Shown here piece after piece: positions 28,101 to 39,130 of a stretch of 64,000 nucleotides of DNA (position 1 is its first letter; every line of letters begins with the position of its first letter). The position numbers and the translations under genes are program-made. This DNA is from Opisthocomus hoazin (taxonomy: Eukaryota > Chordata > Aves > Opisthocomiformes > Opisthocomidae), in the NCBI RefSeq assembly GCF_030867145.1, contig NC_134419.1, positions 5,545,501 to 5,609,500 on the forward strand. Reading direction: 5' to 3'. The notes beneath the pieces are model-generated. The model saw nothing but the letters and a program-made list of their open reading frames with translations, had not been told where the DNA came from and ran no database searches.

Positions 28101-31100
28101 TGATGTGCTTGTCCTGCCGGCCCAAACAACTGGACGCTAAATCCTTTGGACATGACGGAAGACCTCTTCTTTTCCTGACTTTTATGCTGGAAAAGGGAGA
28201 TAGAATAATTACGCATGTACACGTATCTATACAGAGACATACAAGCATGTGTGTGTGTGAGTGTGTGTTTGCGTCTTTCCTTTGAGTTTGGTAATGGCAT
28301 ATTCTGTGAAATATAAATATTAATTTGGATCAGCCAGAGAATTACCATTTCACATATAAATCATCATGATTTCAGATGTCAGAATTTTTTGGGAGAGAGC
28401 TTGTGAGAGACAAAGGCTGGTCAGCGTTATTCGGGGTAGGGCAATCTCGTGGGATGCTGCTTTGTGTCCTTGCATCCTGGGTCTGTCAGAGCAGAGCCTG
28501 GAGCCTGGCTGTTCCCATGTCCCAGTCATGGCCTGAGCCATCATCTAGCTCTAATGACTGTCTCTCCCTTGTCCTTTTTCCCTTTCTAATACCGCTCCTG
28601 ATTTTCAGAAACTCTACTACTATAAGTTTTGTTTTTGCTAGATTGAAAGAGTTCCATTTGCAAACTGTTAAATTGATAAATCCTGGCCGGTATGAATTGT
28701 TTAATAGCAAATAACTACACGTTGTCCCAAGAATGGCATCCCTCACCTCTTCTGGATTCTCTTGTGTTTCCACATTTCACATAGTCCAGCAAATTTATTC
28801 ACGCCCGCTCCGAGCTGGCTGTTGCCATTTATAAGCTGAAGCCCCGAGCCCTGATGCTGCATTATGAGTTCCTGCAGAGACTCCAGCAGCTCCCGTCAGA
28901 GTACAGCTATGGGGAGTACAGAGAGCTCTACAGAGACTATGGGACCCATTACATCACGGAGGCTACCGTCGGTGGCATCTACGAGTACACTTTAGTCGTG
29001 AACAGCAATGAGCTCCAAAAGGCAGGTACGTGCATCTGATGGTTGTGAAGAAGCTTTGGGGTCAGCTTTTTGGTGGGAAGCACCCTCTGAAGGCACCCAA
29101 TGATGGTTCAGGTCTGAGGTCAGAAAAGAGAGATGGTGGAAGAAGGAGTCAACAGCATCTCAAAGAAAGCCCGCAGGAAGTGCTTTATGGCAGTGAATAA
29201 AGAGGCTGATTTTCAAAGCATGCTCAGCATCGGGGGCTTCATCTAGTTCTGAAGCTGTGGGTGCTGCCGGTTCATAAAAAGGCCCCTGTAGCAAGTATTT
29301 TAGATGACACATTTTGGAGGCTGATGATGTTGAGATGGATGAGAATCATGTAGCTTAATGCTTTTGTTAGCTTTGAAAACCTTCACCTAAGTTCTTTATC
29401 CATTGCCTTTCAAATGACAGTTTTGAAACACCTTTAGCCTCGAGAGCTTTTCCAGCATGTAGGAAACAGTAAATAATTCACTGGGTGACTAGTGGCTGAC
29501 ACTGCTCTTGCTCTTTGACTCTGGCTTCCTTTTTTGCGAGAAATGATGATTGTTGTGTAGGACAGAACGAGCCGCGTGACATTAATCAATAGCTGCGCTC
29601 TCTTATTTATTCATTGGCATGGGAGTGAGTAACTGCGTTCGCTGTCTATTTGCGAAAGCATTTAGTGGTCTCTGCCGTGTGAGACACTCAGTCTGTTTGC
29701 TCTTCTGCTGTCTAGGAAGTTTCTTATCCTGTAGGCAGATACAGCCCGGAGGGATTTCAGATATTCAAAACATTAGCGCTGCCCAGTTTCTCCGATGTTG
29801 GTGTGGGCCCTTCACAAGCCGTGTTTGTTTCAACTAGTGTGTATAATTGTTTGCATCAGAATGCTGCCTGACAGTGTCTGCTGACCGAGATCAGGATCCT
29901 GCAGGAGTACCAACATTTTCACACTATCCCCAGGCCTGTGCTGGGCCGTAAGTTCTCGCTGAGGTTTGATAGGTCCAGTCTGAGAATTCAGGTTTTTCCC
30001 TTCAGTCCCACCGTTAGGTTTGCATTGTCTGTGCTGGAAAGCAAGTCTTCTTTTGCAGATCTAGTATCACACACGCCATGCCATACGGTTGGTACTTCAC
30101 AGAATCACAGAACGGTTGGGGTTGGAAGGGACTTCTGTGGGTCATCTAGTCCAACCCCCCTGCCGAAGCAGGGTCACCTACAGCAGGCTGCACAGGACCT
30201 TGTCCAGGCAGGTCTTGATTATCTCCAGAGAAGGAGACTCCACAACCTCCCTGGGCAGCCTGTGCCAGGGCTCCGTCACCCTCAGAGGGAAGAAGTTCTT
30301 CCTTGTGTTCAGATGGAACTTCCTAAGCTTCAGTTTGTGCCCATTGCCCCTTGTCCTGTCGCTGGGCACCACTGAAAAGAGTCTAGCCCCATCCTCCTGA
30401 CACCCACCCTTGAGATATTTATAAGCATTTCTAAGGTCCCCTCTTAGCCTTCTCTTCCTCAGGCTAAACAAGCCCAGCTGCCTCAGCTTTTCCTCATATG
30501 AGAGATGCTCCAGTCCCCTCATCATCCTCGTAGCCCTCCGCTGGACTCTCTTCTCTTGTACTGCCCTCCAATATGCCAGATGCATCTATGGTTCATGATT
30601 TGATACTTCCTGTGGGAAAGGCAGTAGGAGAGAGGTCTGGATTTTACTGGACAAGGGTGTCATAAAATAGTGGTTCCTACCTTCAAGTGCATATGGACTA
30701 TGAACATTGATAGGGGCCATCCTGTGCCAGCCCAAAACTCAGGGCATCCTCTTTTCTGATCTAGAAACTGGCCAGAATCTGATATATGAGAAGAGTGTGA
30801 GAACAGGACAGCCATACAGTGGTACTTGCCTTGTGAGCATTTGTATCACCAAGAAATGAGTTTAACTAAAAAAAGTAAAGAATTCAGGGCAACCTGGGGA
30901 ATTACAGCAAAAAAGAAGAGAAAGAAAAGAGGTATCCGAGTGTCATATCTGCTGTTTCACCATGATAACTGCTGAAATAGTCTTGAGTGTCAGGACAGCA
31001 ATGAGTTTGGAAAAGGATGTTGGGGAAGAACATATGAAGGATTTGCAGATTTTTAGGGCAAATTCTTATACGCCAGGAAAAAAATTATAGTAGAGCTTCA

Positions 31101-34100
31101 TGGAGAAACTTCTATAAAACGATGAAGGCTTTTCTGGCAGCAAAGAATTGGAGATGCGAGCTAGCAAAGGGAGGAAAAGCTACTTTATCTGTTACTCTTA
31201 AAAACCCTGGCTCCTGGTCATGAGGATGGGTGGTGGGTAGTCCTGTGTCAAAGATGTTTGGCATTTAAGTCACAGGCCAGGCTCCCACCCGTTGCAGTTC
31301 TGCATAACCCAGTACGGCTGAGATGGTCATGAAAAGCCTCTTCCGGCATTTACTTTGCATTTGCACTTTGTTTCAGAGTTCTGTGAAATGTAGAGATTTC
31401 ATTTCATTTCATATAGATCTGTTAAATATTCCCAAAAAAGGCTTCTTCATCTCATCTCCTTTTTTTCCCAAAGGAAAAATATTTATCAATTCACATTTGC
31501 TGTGTATATGGACATCGAACAGTTGTATTAAAACACTGCCATTTTTTGGTGTGTATTTAAGGTTATTCTCTAAGCGATGTGCAGAAATGTGCGCAGCATG
31601 GCTTTAACGTTGGTGCAAGTATTTATGGTGTCTATGTGGCGCTTGGGATAACTGAAGCCGGCTGTAAATCCCTTTTAAAAGAGATTGGAGGTAAGCATGA
31701 GGCACTTCTGCTGTTTAATTTCTAGCCTTTGTCGTAGTGAAAAGAAGATTTTGTGATCTTGCCTGCCTGAAATATTTCCCCGCTTGCTCACAGCTGCTTT
31801 TGAGTCTACTGGCTAACCCAGCCAAGCTTAACAGAGGTGTAGATGTCTCAAAGCTTGGATTTTTTTGCAAAATTTTCATTGCTGGGTAGAGAAGAGATAT
31901 CTGCTCAGCATCCCAGGGCGAAGCAGGGACAGATCAACCGTTACCCCCCTGGCTTGTGCGGTGTTACCAGTCCACCCCCGCCTCAGCAGAGCAGCCCCGC
32001 ATGCTGCTTTTTGCACCCAAAAAAGCCCGAAAGCTTCAGGTGTGAAACACTTGTGGCCTTTTTCCTCTTCCCTCTCAGGGGGATGGGTCATATACAGGGT
32101 GTTTTGTTGTGAGCTTGTGTCTCAGCTGCAGTCCACAAAGACAGGCCAGAGCAGAGCTGGCCGCTTTCTGAACGCGTTTTTGCAGACAGCACCTCCAAAA
32201 AGCAGTTTGTGGAAGATTTCGTTGTCCTTGTTCGTGGTGGAGCGAGCGAACACGTTGCCACGTTGGCTTACAGAGACCTGCCGACGGCTGCGCTCATGCA
32301 GGAGTGGGGTGATGCTGTGCAGTACAACCCTGAAATCATCAAGCTGAAGGTACTGTGTCCATCGCTTCGTTCAGCCTCACTTGGCTGAGCAGCTTGGAGA
32401 ACTCCGTGTTTAAACAAGCAGGATTTAAAAAAAAACAAACCAGGGACATTTCTAGTGGAAATAATAGATCTGTACTGTGCGAGGTGGTTTCTCTAAGGTT
32501 GGGTATTCAGAAAATCAGAGGTGTGATGCGTTAAGAAGGGTGGTGTGGTTGGAAGCGCATGAAGCAAACAGCTTTAACCTTTCTAATTTTGCTGCCCACC
32601 AACCAGGTCGGACAATCCACCTCTGTTTTACCAATGTATCACTTACCAGAAATACATCTGGCAGCATGTATTTTATAAGGACTTCATTTTTCTTGAAATT
32701 TCTCCTGTCTTCCTTGAGCACCAGTGATTATTTAGCAACAGTTCGCTCTGGTTCAGAAGGTGAAGTGGTTCACCATACATGCCTGGATGTTTGTGCAGCA
32801 GAGCTAAACCTTAAAAGTACGAGTTAGGTTTTGAAAAGTCAAGGTTTTTTGATCCTGAAGAGTTTTAGAAATGCAAGGCACTGTAAGAGGAAAAAGCAAG
32901 CAGAAGTATGTGGCAATTCTGCCTCATCATTTTTAATGTCAAAATAAGTTCACTCCGCGAATAGTACAAAGGTGCAAGAGAACATCAGGTGAACATCAGG
33001 AGTTTGGACTGGTGGTGGTGGAAGTTGATTTTATTATTGCATAATTGGTTTTCATTGTAAAAATCAGGCAAAAATATTTATATTTGTAGAAGTGTTTTGT
33101 TTCTTATTGAAAATTCTGACTTTTCATTAAACAAACCAAAAAAAAGAGGTGATTCCTAAAAAATATGAAGCAAAGCAAAAATGAGTAATTTGGAAATACA
33201 GCCAGTGGTCATCCAGCACTTACTGCGGCGGCGGTGGCTTTCCCAACCCCCTCCCGGTGTGTTGTGGACTGACCTTCCAGAAATGTGCTGGGAGGTCTCC
33301 AGGAAGGAGACAACATCAACGCAACCCTCCGCGCCAGATCCCACATGCAGAAAATTCTCCCACAAGAAATTCTGATGTTCTTTGTCTTGCCTGGCATCGG
33401 TGACCAGGCTGCCCAGTGAAAAACCCCAGACGGATGTAATTTGGATTTGGTATCTGCAATCCTTCATTTCCATACCAATATCCCTGTGGGGCTTGAAGAT
33501 CAGAAGTACCAGCAGAGTGTGACTAAATGTCAGCCCAGGAATGCTTAGTTAGGGAAAACTAAAGCAAATCAGTTCATAAATCATCTGCTGAAGGAGCTTG
33601 GCAGGTCACTCAGTGTATTTCCTCATTTGTATGATCTGAATTCAAAAAGCAAAGTACAGATCACAGATAATTGATGAAGAGTGGATGTGCGGCAGCAGGA
33701 AATGAGCATTTTTTTATTGAAACATTCTATTTCTTGTAGCTTGTCTTGATGACACGTGCCCATATCATCCCACTGGCGTTAGCAGGGGACTGGCAGTATT
33801 GAGACCACACTTCAACTTTCCCTTGTTCTCAGGAAAAAATAAATGAGCAAGCCAAAGTCTCCTTCGTCCCTACTGCACGTTCACCATGTTGTGGACCCCC
33901 TTATCTTCTCCCACTGACCCCGTCTGCAGACGCAGATTGCAATCCTCTCCCTTCTGAAGGCAGTGGAAACCCTTACCTTGGCTTGCTAAAGAGAGAAATC
34001 AGCCTTGAAACACAGAAGCGGTGAAGGTGAAAGCGCAGATGTGAAGGCCTGCGACTGTGTTCCTCTGGCTGTGCTGGGCAGCTGTAGGAGGAAGGAAGGA

Positions 34101-37100
34101 GATTTTGGGGGGTGGCTTTTTGGGGGACCTTCTTTAGATCAGAGTAAGAGAGCGCTCAGGATATGTAAGTTTGAGCAAATCTGATCTAAATGTGTCAATA
34201 TCAGGAAACTGGATGAGAAAGGACTTAATGAAACTTCTGTGACACTTTGCCCGTCCGTTGACTAACGGTGTGGCTGTTGTATTTTGTTGCGCGTTTGCGA
34301 CTGCTTTGGTGTTGCAAACTAAGGGGAGGGTCCCCAAAAGCATTCCTGACATTGCTGCCTTGCTGTTCGTGAGGTTTAAGGAAATACCGGTGGGAGACCT
34401 GGTACCACAAGACCTTCACTTCGCTCTCCAGCTGTGCCAGCAGTGAGCCCTGCGACGCTCACACCATCTTGAACTTGGACACGAATGCCGTTTCTTCCTT
34501 CCCTTTAGGCAGAGCCGCTGTATCAGCTGGTGACTCCGACAGATTTTGCCAATGCGATGGCAATAAAAGAAAATCTGCGACGGGCTCTTGACGAGTTTCA
34601 GCTGGAGAGCGATTCTTGTCGCTGTGCTCCGTGCCACGGCAACGGCATCCCCTTTCTGCGAGGTAGGAGGATTTCGCACCTCTTCTCTACCCTCTAAGAG
34701 AAAGGAGCTGGGAATTTGTGGGGAGCGAGGAAGCTGGGCGAGTAACCTGCTCTTTAGTGTCTCCTGTCGTTTCTCTTTCAGGTAATTAATTTTTTAAATT
34801 TTTTTTTAACGGTGGTCTATGTGTAGAATGTCACTGGTAAGTAAAGACAGTAAAGTCAAGGGATGAGCCTTGTTAATGGGAGTGACCATCTGTATCGGTT
34901 TCGTGGCAGAATTTGTTCCATCTCAGTTATGCATTAAAAAAAAAACCTTGACATGTTTAAGTCTCCTCCTTTGCTTTTAAGATTGCTTCCATCCTCCTAC
35001 AGAAGTGACTACTGTCTCAGCGTTAATTAGTGTTTGTAAAAGTGTTTTGAAGATGAAAAGCACCGTATAAGTGCCAAGCACAGTTATCACCATCACCTCC
35101 CCCCATTTGTAGCAGAAGCTGTCCTCCTTTAACAGCAGCCTGTGATTTAAAATTGAAGGGGAAAAATAATCAAATTGAATGAAAACCGCACTGCCCAAAC
35201 AGAGATATATGATGTGATGAGAGCTTCTAACAAAGGGACCATTTTGTCAAGTGCCTAATTCCAATCTGCATCTGCAGAAGTCCTGATGAGAATCGTTATC
35301 ATCTAAATGTATCTAATGCAGAAACGATCCCTTCAGGTACCAGCTAGTTGATTGTAGCACTTAAAGGGTTCATCTCATGATTACCAGTGTTTAAGTAACT
35401 TTTGAGGAGCAGAGTCAAGTTAGCGTTTCATTTAGGATTTTCTCACCACGGGATTTTAAAGGACTGTTATTCTCCTAAGTGGGAGCACTCCTCCGAGGTC
35501 CTGCCGTGGGATGCACACCGCAATCCTGGGCCGCCGGCGTGGGCTTACGCGGACTCTTCCCCTGCCACAAAGCGAAGCTGGGATGCTCCTGTCCCCGGGG
35601 GCTTGTTCCCGGTGCTGCAGTTTGCTCCCTCTCAGCCCTACCAAGACAGCTCTTTTGGAGAGGAGCACGGGGGCTGTGTGGTACCCTGGCTTGCTGAATT
35701 CCTGCGCCGGTGCAGCTGAGGTTGAGCCGCAGGAGGAGGCGAGAGGGGCGGCAGGGAGTCGCAGCTCCCCTGCTTTATCGCTATTTTATACTTTTACCGG
35801 CTGAGAAAAACGCTGATATCATTTCACCCGCTGTCTCTTCCTCACAGAAGATGAAGCGCTGAGAAGAAATGGGTGTCTGCAGGGAGATGCGACTTGAAGG
35901 CTCTAATCGCACCATCTCTGCTTACTTCCAGGAACCGAGTGTGAATGCTTGTGTGCCCTTGGCTACCGTGGCACTGCCTGCGAGGTCAGCAAGAGGAGAG
36001 GTAAGAGGGACCCCGAGTCCGAGGAGACAGCCCCGGCTGTATTTAGGAGCGTCTGGGGATGGTGGCTGACGAATGGGAAGTGATGTCCCCCCTCTGCCCA
36101 GCCCAGTGCACGAGCGGCTAGGGTCCTGCCGAGGTGACAGCTAGACTTTGCCTGCCCTCTTCTAAATGTCTGTCTTTGCGCTCGTGAGGAGGTGGCTTTC
36201 CTTTTGCAGTCCAAAGCTGCGTAAACGTGCCTTGCAATTGTATCAAAATACGAACTCCTACCTAATTTACAATCCATGACAAGCCTCAGGTCTCCTCCAA
36301 CATCTCTATTTCCCAAGTTTTTCCCTTTGATAGAGCCAGTATGTTGCAAACTGTTTTTGCCCAGGTATGCTACCGTGCATTTTAATCCTGAAACCTTACT
36401 GTGTTGTTTTGAAGCATTTACTAATGCTTCTTGGTCACTTTGGATTGCTGCTCTCTCCTGACTGATGTTCTCAACTCCTTCTAGTTTAGGATGATCTGTG
36501 AATTTAATCATTTTGTTTACTTCTTCCAGCTCATTAATTTAGATGCTAAATAATACCGGGTCTCAGGCACCCAGAGCTCTGGCACCATCCCTCTGCTTGA
36601 TGCACTGCATTTATCACTGCGCTTTGTTTACAGTCTTTTATCCAGTTCTCATTCTGCATGACTGTGTCCTGACTAAGCCAGGCTGAAATGCATTTGAAGC
36701 CGAGATTGCACAGAGCAGACGGTGAATTTTGTAGGTTTTTCTAAGGGAGTCCATGGAGCCTTAATCTGTGGAGTCACTTACACCTTGTTCCAGTCTGCTT
36801 ACCGCATGCATAATCGCATCCGACCATCCTAAAGACTCACATCCATCCACTTGTCAGCATGTAACTTCCTTTCTCACTCCCCTTTCCTCCTTTTGTGTAT
36901 TGCCTCCATCATGCGTGTTCGGCTCCATGATTCTCAGGATTTTGAATTTATGTCATTCACGTGCTCAGGGTCCAGAAGAAACAGTGGAACAGGAAAAGCA
37001 ATGGAGAGAAAGCTGAATATTCCAGCTGTTGTTCATTGAAGAAGAACGTGCCAGCATTTCCCCTAGCATCTCAAAATGTGGCTAACATCAGTTTAGTTGC

Positions 37101-37563
37101 TGTTTTTCTTACCAAGGCTTGGACAAAGTCTGACAGAGAAATGCCCTATAGGGAAATATAAAGCTAATTAATTTTTTTTCCCTTGTCCCTGTTGCATAAA
37201 GTGTAGTTTGACCAAACACCAGAAATGCTGAACAGAGAATTAACATCTTTAAAACAATAATTTATTGTTAATGACTCAAGTAGATTGATAGCAGTGTGGA
37301 CGGGGCGGAGCTGTTTGTATTTAAATATGATTCGTGGAAGATGACAGCTCTTCCCATGGAAAGAGCTGCTTTATTCTGACAGTCCTCTCTGGCTTTGGGT
37401 TTTTTTTCCAGATGCTGCCGTTAATGGAAACTGGGGTTGCTGGGCCAGCTGGTCTTCATGTTCAGGAGGTCAACGAACAAGGAGACGACAGTGCAACAAC
37501 CCTGCCCCACAGAATGGTGGTTCATCATGCTCCGGGCCAGATGCTGAGACAGTTACTTGCTAG
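19047..37563 (+). CDS. C8B: Complement component C8 beta chain (whole gene, 12 coding exons)
   Basis: Plasma protein of the terminal complement pathway. C8 beta binds C5b-7 and recruits C8 alpha-gamma, leading to C9 polymerisation in the membrane attack complex. Twelve exons with GT..AG introns and continuous phase join to 1803 nt, or 600 residues, near the 591 of human C8B. Order: signal peptide (LVLLYAVLG core); propeptide ending RRAR at 61-64, a furin-like site in the same place as in human; TSP1 with W80-x-x-W83 and C86/C89; LDLRa about 132-165 ending in an acidic calcium-binding loop (D158, D161, E162); MACPF with the YGTHY signature at 350-354; EGF-like 513-546; second TSP1 from about 555 with W558/W561/W564. 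There is no cysteine equivalent to the C8 gamma tether, as expected for beta. The start at 19047 is chosen because its N-terminus resembles human; an in-frame ATG at 19080 is an alternative. The gene is convergent with its paralog C8A. All features are intact and no frameshift was seen. Confidence 0.97.
20756..20909 (+). CDS. C8B: C8B coding exon 2 (propeptide and start of TSP1)
   Basis: 154 nt after acceptor TTGAATGCAG; ends in phase 0 at donor GTGAGT. With this acceptor the propeptide spacing equals the human one exactly (33 residues from the split glycine to the first TSP1 cysteine). Encodes the RRAR|SV processing site and the motif CVLSAWSSW. AGs at 20781-20782 and 20784-20785 are in-phase alternatives. 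Confidence 0.93.
21994..22135 (+). CDS. C8B: C8B coding exon 3 (TSP1 end, start of LDLRa)
   Basis: 142 nt, acceptor TTTCATCACAG, donor GTAAGG. Begins [12 protein letters not shown], closely matching human C8B, and ends in the first part of the LDLRa module (CDGFVC). Confidence 0.97.
23137..23278 (+). CDS. C8B: C8B coding exon 4 (LDLRa core)
   Basis: 142 nt between acceptor CATCCTAG and donor GTAAGT. Encodes the LDLRa core with [16 protein letters not shown], whose acidic residues bind calcium in this family, then the linker into MACPF. Confidence 0.97.
25456..25588 (+). CDS. C8B: C8B coding exon 5 (MACPF start)
   Basis: 133 nt, acceptor ATGTACAG, donor GTATGT. Encodes [14 protein letters not shown] and [11 protein letters not shown], nearly identical to human C8B. 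It lacks the insertion present at the same place in C8A. Confidence 0.97.
26292..26370. repeat. Possible ancient MIR/L2-like repeat relic
   Basis: AATAATAATAGTGCTTTGCA followed by AAAGCTTTTCATCTTCAAAG resembles the degraded 'cttacatagcgcttttcat..caaagtgctttacaa' element common in amniote genomes. Recognised from memory only. It lies in C8B intron 5. Confidence 0.3.
26449..26646 (+). CDS. C8B: C8B coding exon 6 (MACPF, first membrane-insertion segment)
   Basis: 198 nt, both ends phase 0, acceptor CTGTTTAG, donor GTAAGC. Contains [15 protein letters not shown]; by homology this lies in the first helical cluster that refolds into a transmembrane hairpin. Confidence 0.96.
26647..28784. other. 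C8B: C8B intron 6
   Basis: 2.1-kb intron. Beyond a short TG repeat and modest GC-rich patches around 27.0-27.2 kb I see no gene or recognisable mobile element. Confidence 0.6.
28247..28269. repeat. Short TG microsatellite
   Basis: Interrupted TG dinucleotide run in C8B intron 6. Confidence 0.85.
28785..29025 (+). CDS. C8B: C8B coding exon 7 (MACPF signature)
   Basis: 241 nt, acceptor TTTCACATAG, donor GTACGT. Encodes [17 protein letters not shown] and the MACPF signature YGTHYITE followed by a GG hinge (VGGIYEYTL). Same length as C8A exon 7. Confidence 0.98.
30097..30550 (-). mobile_element. CR1 LINE 3' fragment in C8B intron 7
   Basis: About 454 bp, minus-strand, starting TCACAGAATCACAGAACGG at the element's 3' end and reaching back into ORF2 (translated residues include [20 protein letters not shown] and [14 protein letters not shown]). 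Same subfamily as 16995 and 38740, without the internal deletion of the former. The reading frame is partly open but truncated at the N-terminus. Confidence 0.95.
31562..31690 (+). CDS. C8B: C8B coding exon 8 (MACPF, second helical cluster)
   Basis: 129 nt, acceptor TGTATTTAAG, donor GTAAGC, phase 1 to phase 1. Encodes [20 protein letters not shown]. One residue shorter than human at the exon 7/8 junction. Confidence 0.95.
32186..32349 (+). CDS. C8B: C8B coding exon 9 (MACPF)
   Basis: 164 nt, acceptor TTTTTGCAG, donor GTACTG. Encodes [14 protein letters not shown] and [17 protein letters not shown], very close to human C8B. Confidence 0.98.
34509..34662 (+). CDS. C8B: C8B coding exon 10 (MACPF end, start of EGF-like)
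   Basis: 154 nt, acceptor CCCTTTAG, donor GTAGGA. Encodes [13 protein letters not shown] and the cysteine cluster [10 protein letters not shown]. Corresponds to the first 154 nt of C8A exon 10. Confidence 0.97.
35932..36000 (+). CDS. C8B: C8B coding exon 11 (EGF-like)
   Basis: 69 nt, acceptor TACTTCCAG, donor GTAAGA. Encodes [17 protein letters not shown], the second half of the EGF-like segment. In C8A this stretch is not separated by an intron. Confidence 0.96.
36440..36830 (-). repeat. Possible ancient CR1/L3-like relic in C8B intron 11
   Basis: Fragments such as GTGAATTTAATCATTTTGTT, GCTAAATAATACCGGGTCTC and TATCCAGTTCTCATTCTGCA follow the order of the reverse complement of an old amniote CR1/L3 element as I remember it. 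Heavily diverged; needs RepeatMasker to confirm. Confidence 0.35.
37412..37563 (+). CDS. C8B: C8B coding exon 12 (second TSP1, stop)
   Basis: 152 nt including the TAG stop at 37561-37563; acceptor TTTTTTTTCCAG. Encodes [13 protein letters not shown] and [10 protein letters not shown], the C-terminal thrombospondin type 1 module, ending in cysteine. Confidence 0.98.
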
Positions 37564-37999
37564 AGGGAATCGTTAGGAACTTACACAAAACTGATGAGCA
37601 GTTGGCAGACTGAGTGGGAAGACGTTACCTGGTTGGCTTCGCTCTGCTTACGGGTCTTATCCAAGTGCATTGAAGTTGGAAATGTTTCAGAAGGCCTTGG
37701 GAGCTGGGTGTGTTTCATGACTCACACCTTTGGTCATGCTTTGCAGTTGTCCTGTGGGATTGAATGTGCTGACTATTCTTAATATTTTCACTTTTCTCTG
37801 TCTTTATTGCAATGGGTTGACTGAGACAAGCTTTGTCTCCTGCCTTATTTGGTAGCTGCGTGATTTTGAGTTTTACTGTCTTGTTTTTGAAGGTTCCTTT
37901 GAGATAAGAAAAGACTGTTTGATCTTACGTGCACCAGAATGTGTGCTAATGCGCAGCCCCTGTGAAGACAGCTGTGTCATGTGGAGCAAAATAGAGCAT

Positions 38000-38005
38000 A
38001 TTAAA
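38000..38005 (+). terminator. C8B: Candidate C8B polyadenylation signal (ATTAAA)
   Basis: First acceptable hexamer seen downstream of the C8B stop, about 440 bp after it. The variant form and the lack of a clear downstream GU-rich element keep confidence low. Confidence 0.4.
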
Positions 38006-38739
38006 GTCTAAATCTCACTGCGCACAATAGTATCTAATGTGACATTTAAAGCTGCTGTGTCTCACTACTCCAGTTTCCCAATTTATTGTATTTAACTTAA
38101 ATTGTCTGTAGTATCAGAATTGTCTTGAAGGAGAACCGAAATGCGAAGAACAGTCTGGTGACACCAGAGCGTTTAGACTATATAGCGGCTGTACTCGTGC
38201 CACAGCGATGAGCTTCCTCCGGCGCGTTTCGGAAGTAGAACAGATGCGCTGAGAGTATGGGATACACCTGGTATGCTCAGATACCCCGACGCTCTGGTTC
38301 CTCGGGAAGGGGAGGGAAGGACGGAGGGGTGCTGCTGGGATGGGGAGTTCGCAAGAGGCTGCTGCGCCTTCTGCTGCTTGGGGCTGTCAGAGGGCAGGAG
38401 AGGGGCTGCGCTCGCGGGAGAGGCTGAACCTGCTGCACCGAGACGGGGGGCTGTCGCTCCGGGACGGCAGGACCCTCCGCTGCAGCGGGATGAGCAGCCC
38501 GCTTTTCTGCCATTCTCCGTTATGAGCAGCATAATGGAACATTTTGGAACAAACATCTGCACGTCCCCTGAGGTCTGCTGCGCTTTGTAGTTGCATCTGC
38601 CCCAAACAGGCTCAGGTTCATCTGTCTGACCCCATGAAGCCTGTATGCCAGCAGCTGCATTGCTAGTCCACCCAGGTTAGGACATCTGAGGTGGAGAGAG
38701 TTTGCCATGAAAAGAGCCAAAGCAAGGACTGGGGACTTG

Positions 38740-39130
38740 GACCTGGGCTTGTTCAGCCTGAAGAAGAGAAGGCTGAGAGGGGACCTAATATATACTGACA
38801 AATATCTGAAGGGTGGGTGTCAGGAGGATGGGGCCAAGCTCTTTTCAGTGGTGCCCAGCGACAGGACAAGGGGCAACGGGCACAAACTGAGGCACAGGAA
38901 GTTCCATCTGAAGATGAGGAAGAACTTCTTCCCTCTGAGGGTGACGGAGCCCTGGAACAGGCTGCCCAGGGAGGTTGTGGAGTCTCCTTCTCTGGAGATA
39001 ATCAAGACCCACCTGGACAAGGTCCTCTACAACCTACTGTAGGTGACCCTGCTTTGGCAGGGGGGTTGGACTAGATGACCCACAGAGGTCCCTTCCAACC
39101 CCTACCATTCTGTGATTCTGTGGTTCTGTG
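38740..39130 (+). mobile_element. CR1 LINE 3' fragment, plus orientation
   Basis: Reads forward as the end of CR1 ORF2 ([10 protein letters not shown], then [17 protein letters not shown]), a stop, GGTTGGACTAGATGACCCAC and a terminal ATTCTGTG-type tail at about 39107-39130. It is 5'-truncated. Same subfamily as the copy at 30097 but in opposite orientation. Confidence 0.95.

Noticed and set aside
30178-30585. 135-codon minus-strand frame
   Set aside because: It is a 5'-truncated CR1 ORF2 end, not a host gene.
35963-36511. 182-codon minus-strand frame in C8B exon 11/intron 11
   Set aside because: Opposite strand of a real exon plus a probable repeat relic; no domain.
38173-38605. Overlapping GC-rich frames on both strands downstream of C8B
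   Set aside because: Frames open on both strands at the same place indicate base composition rather than a gene; no homology recognised.
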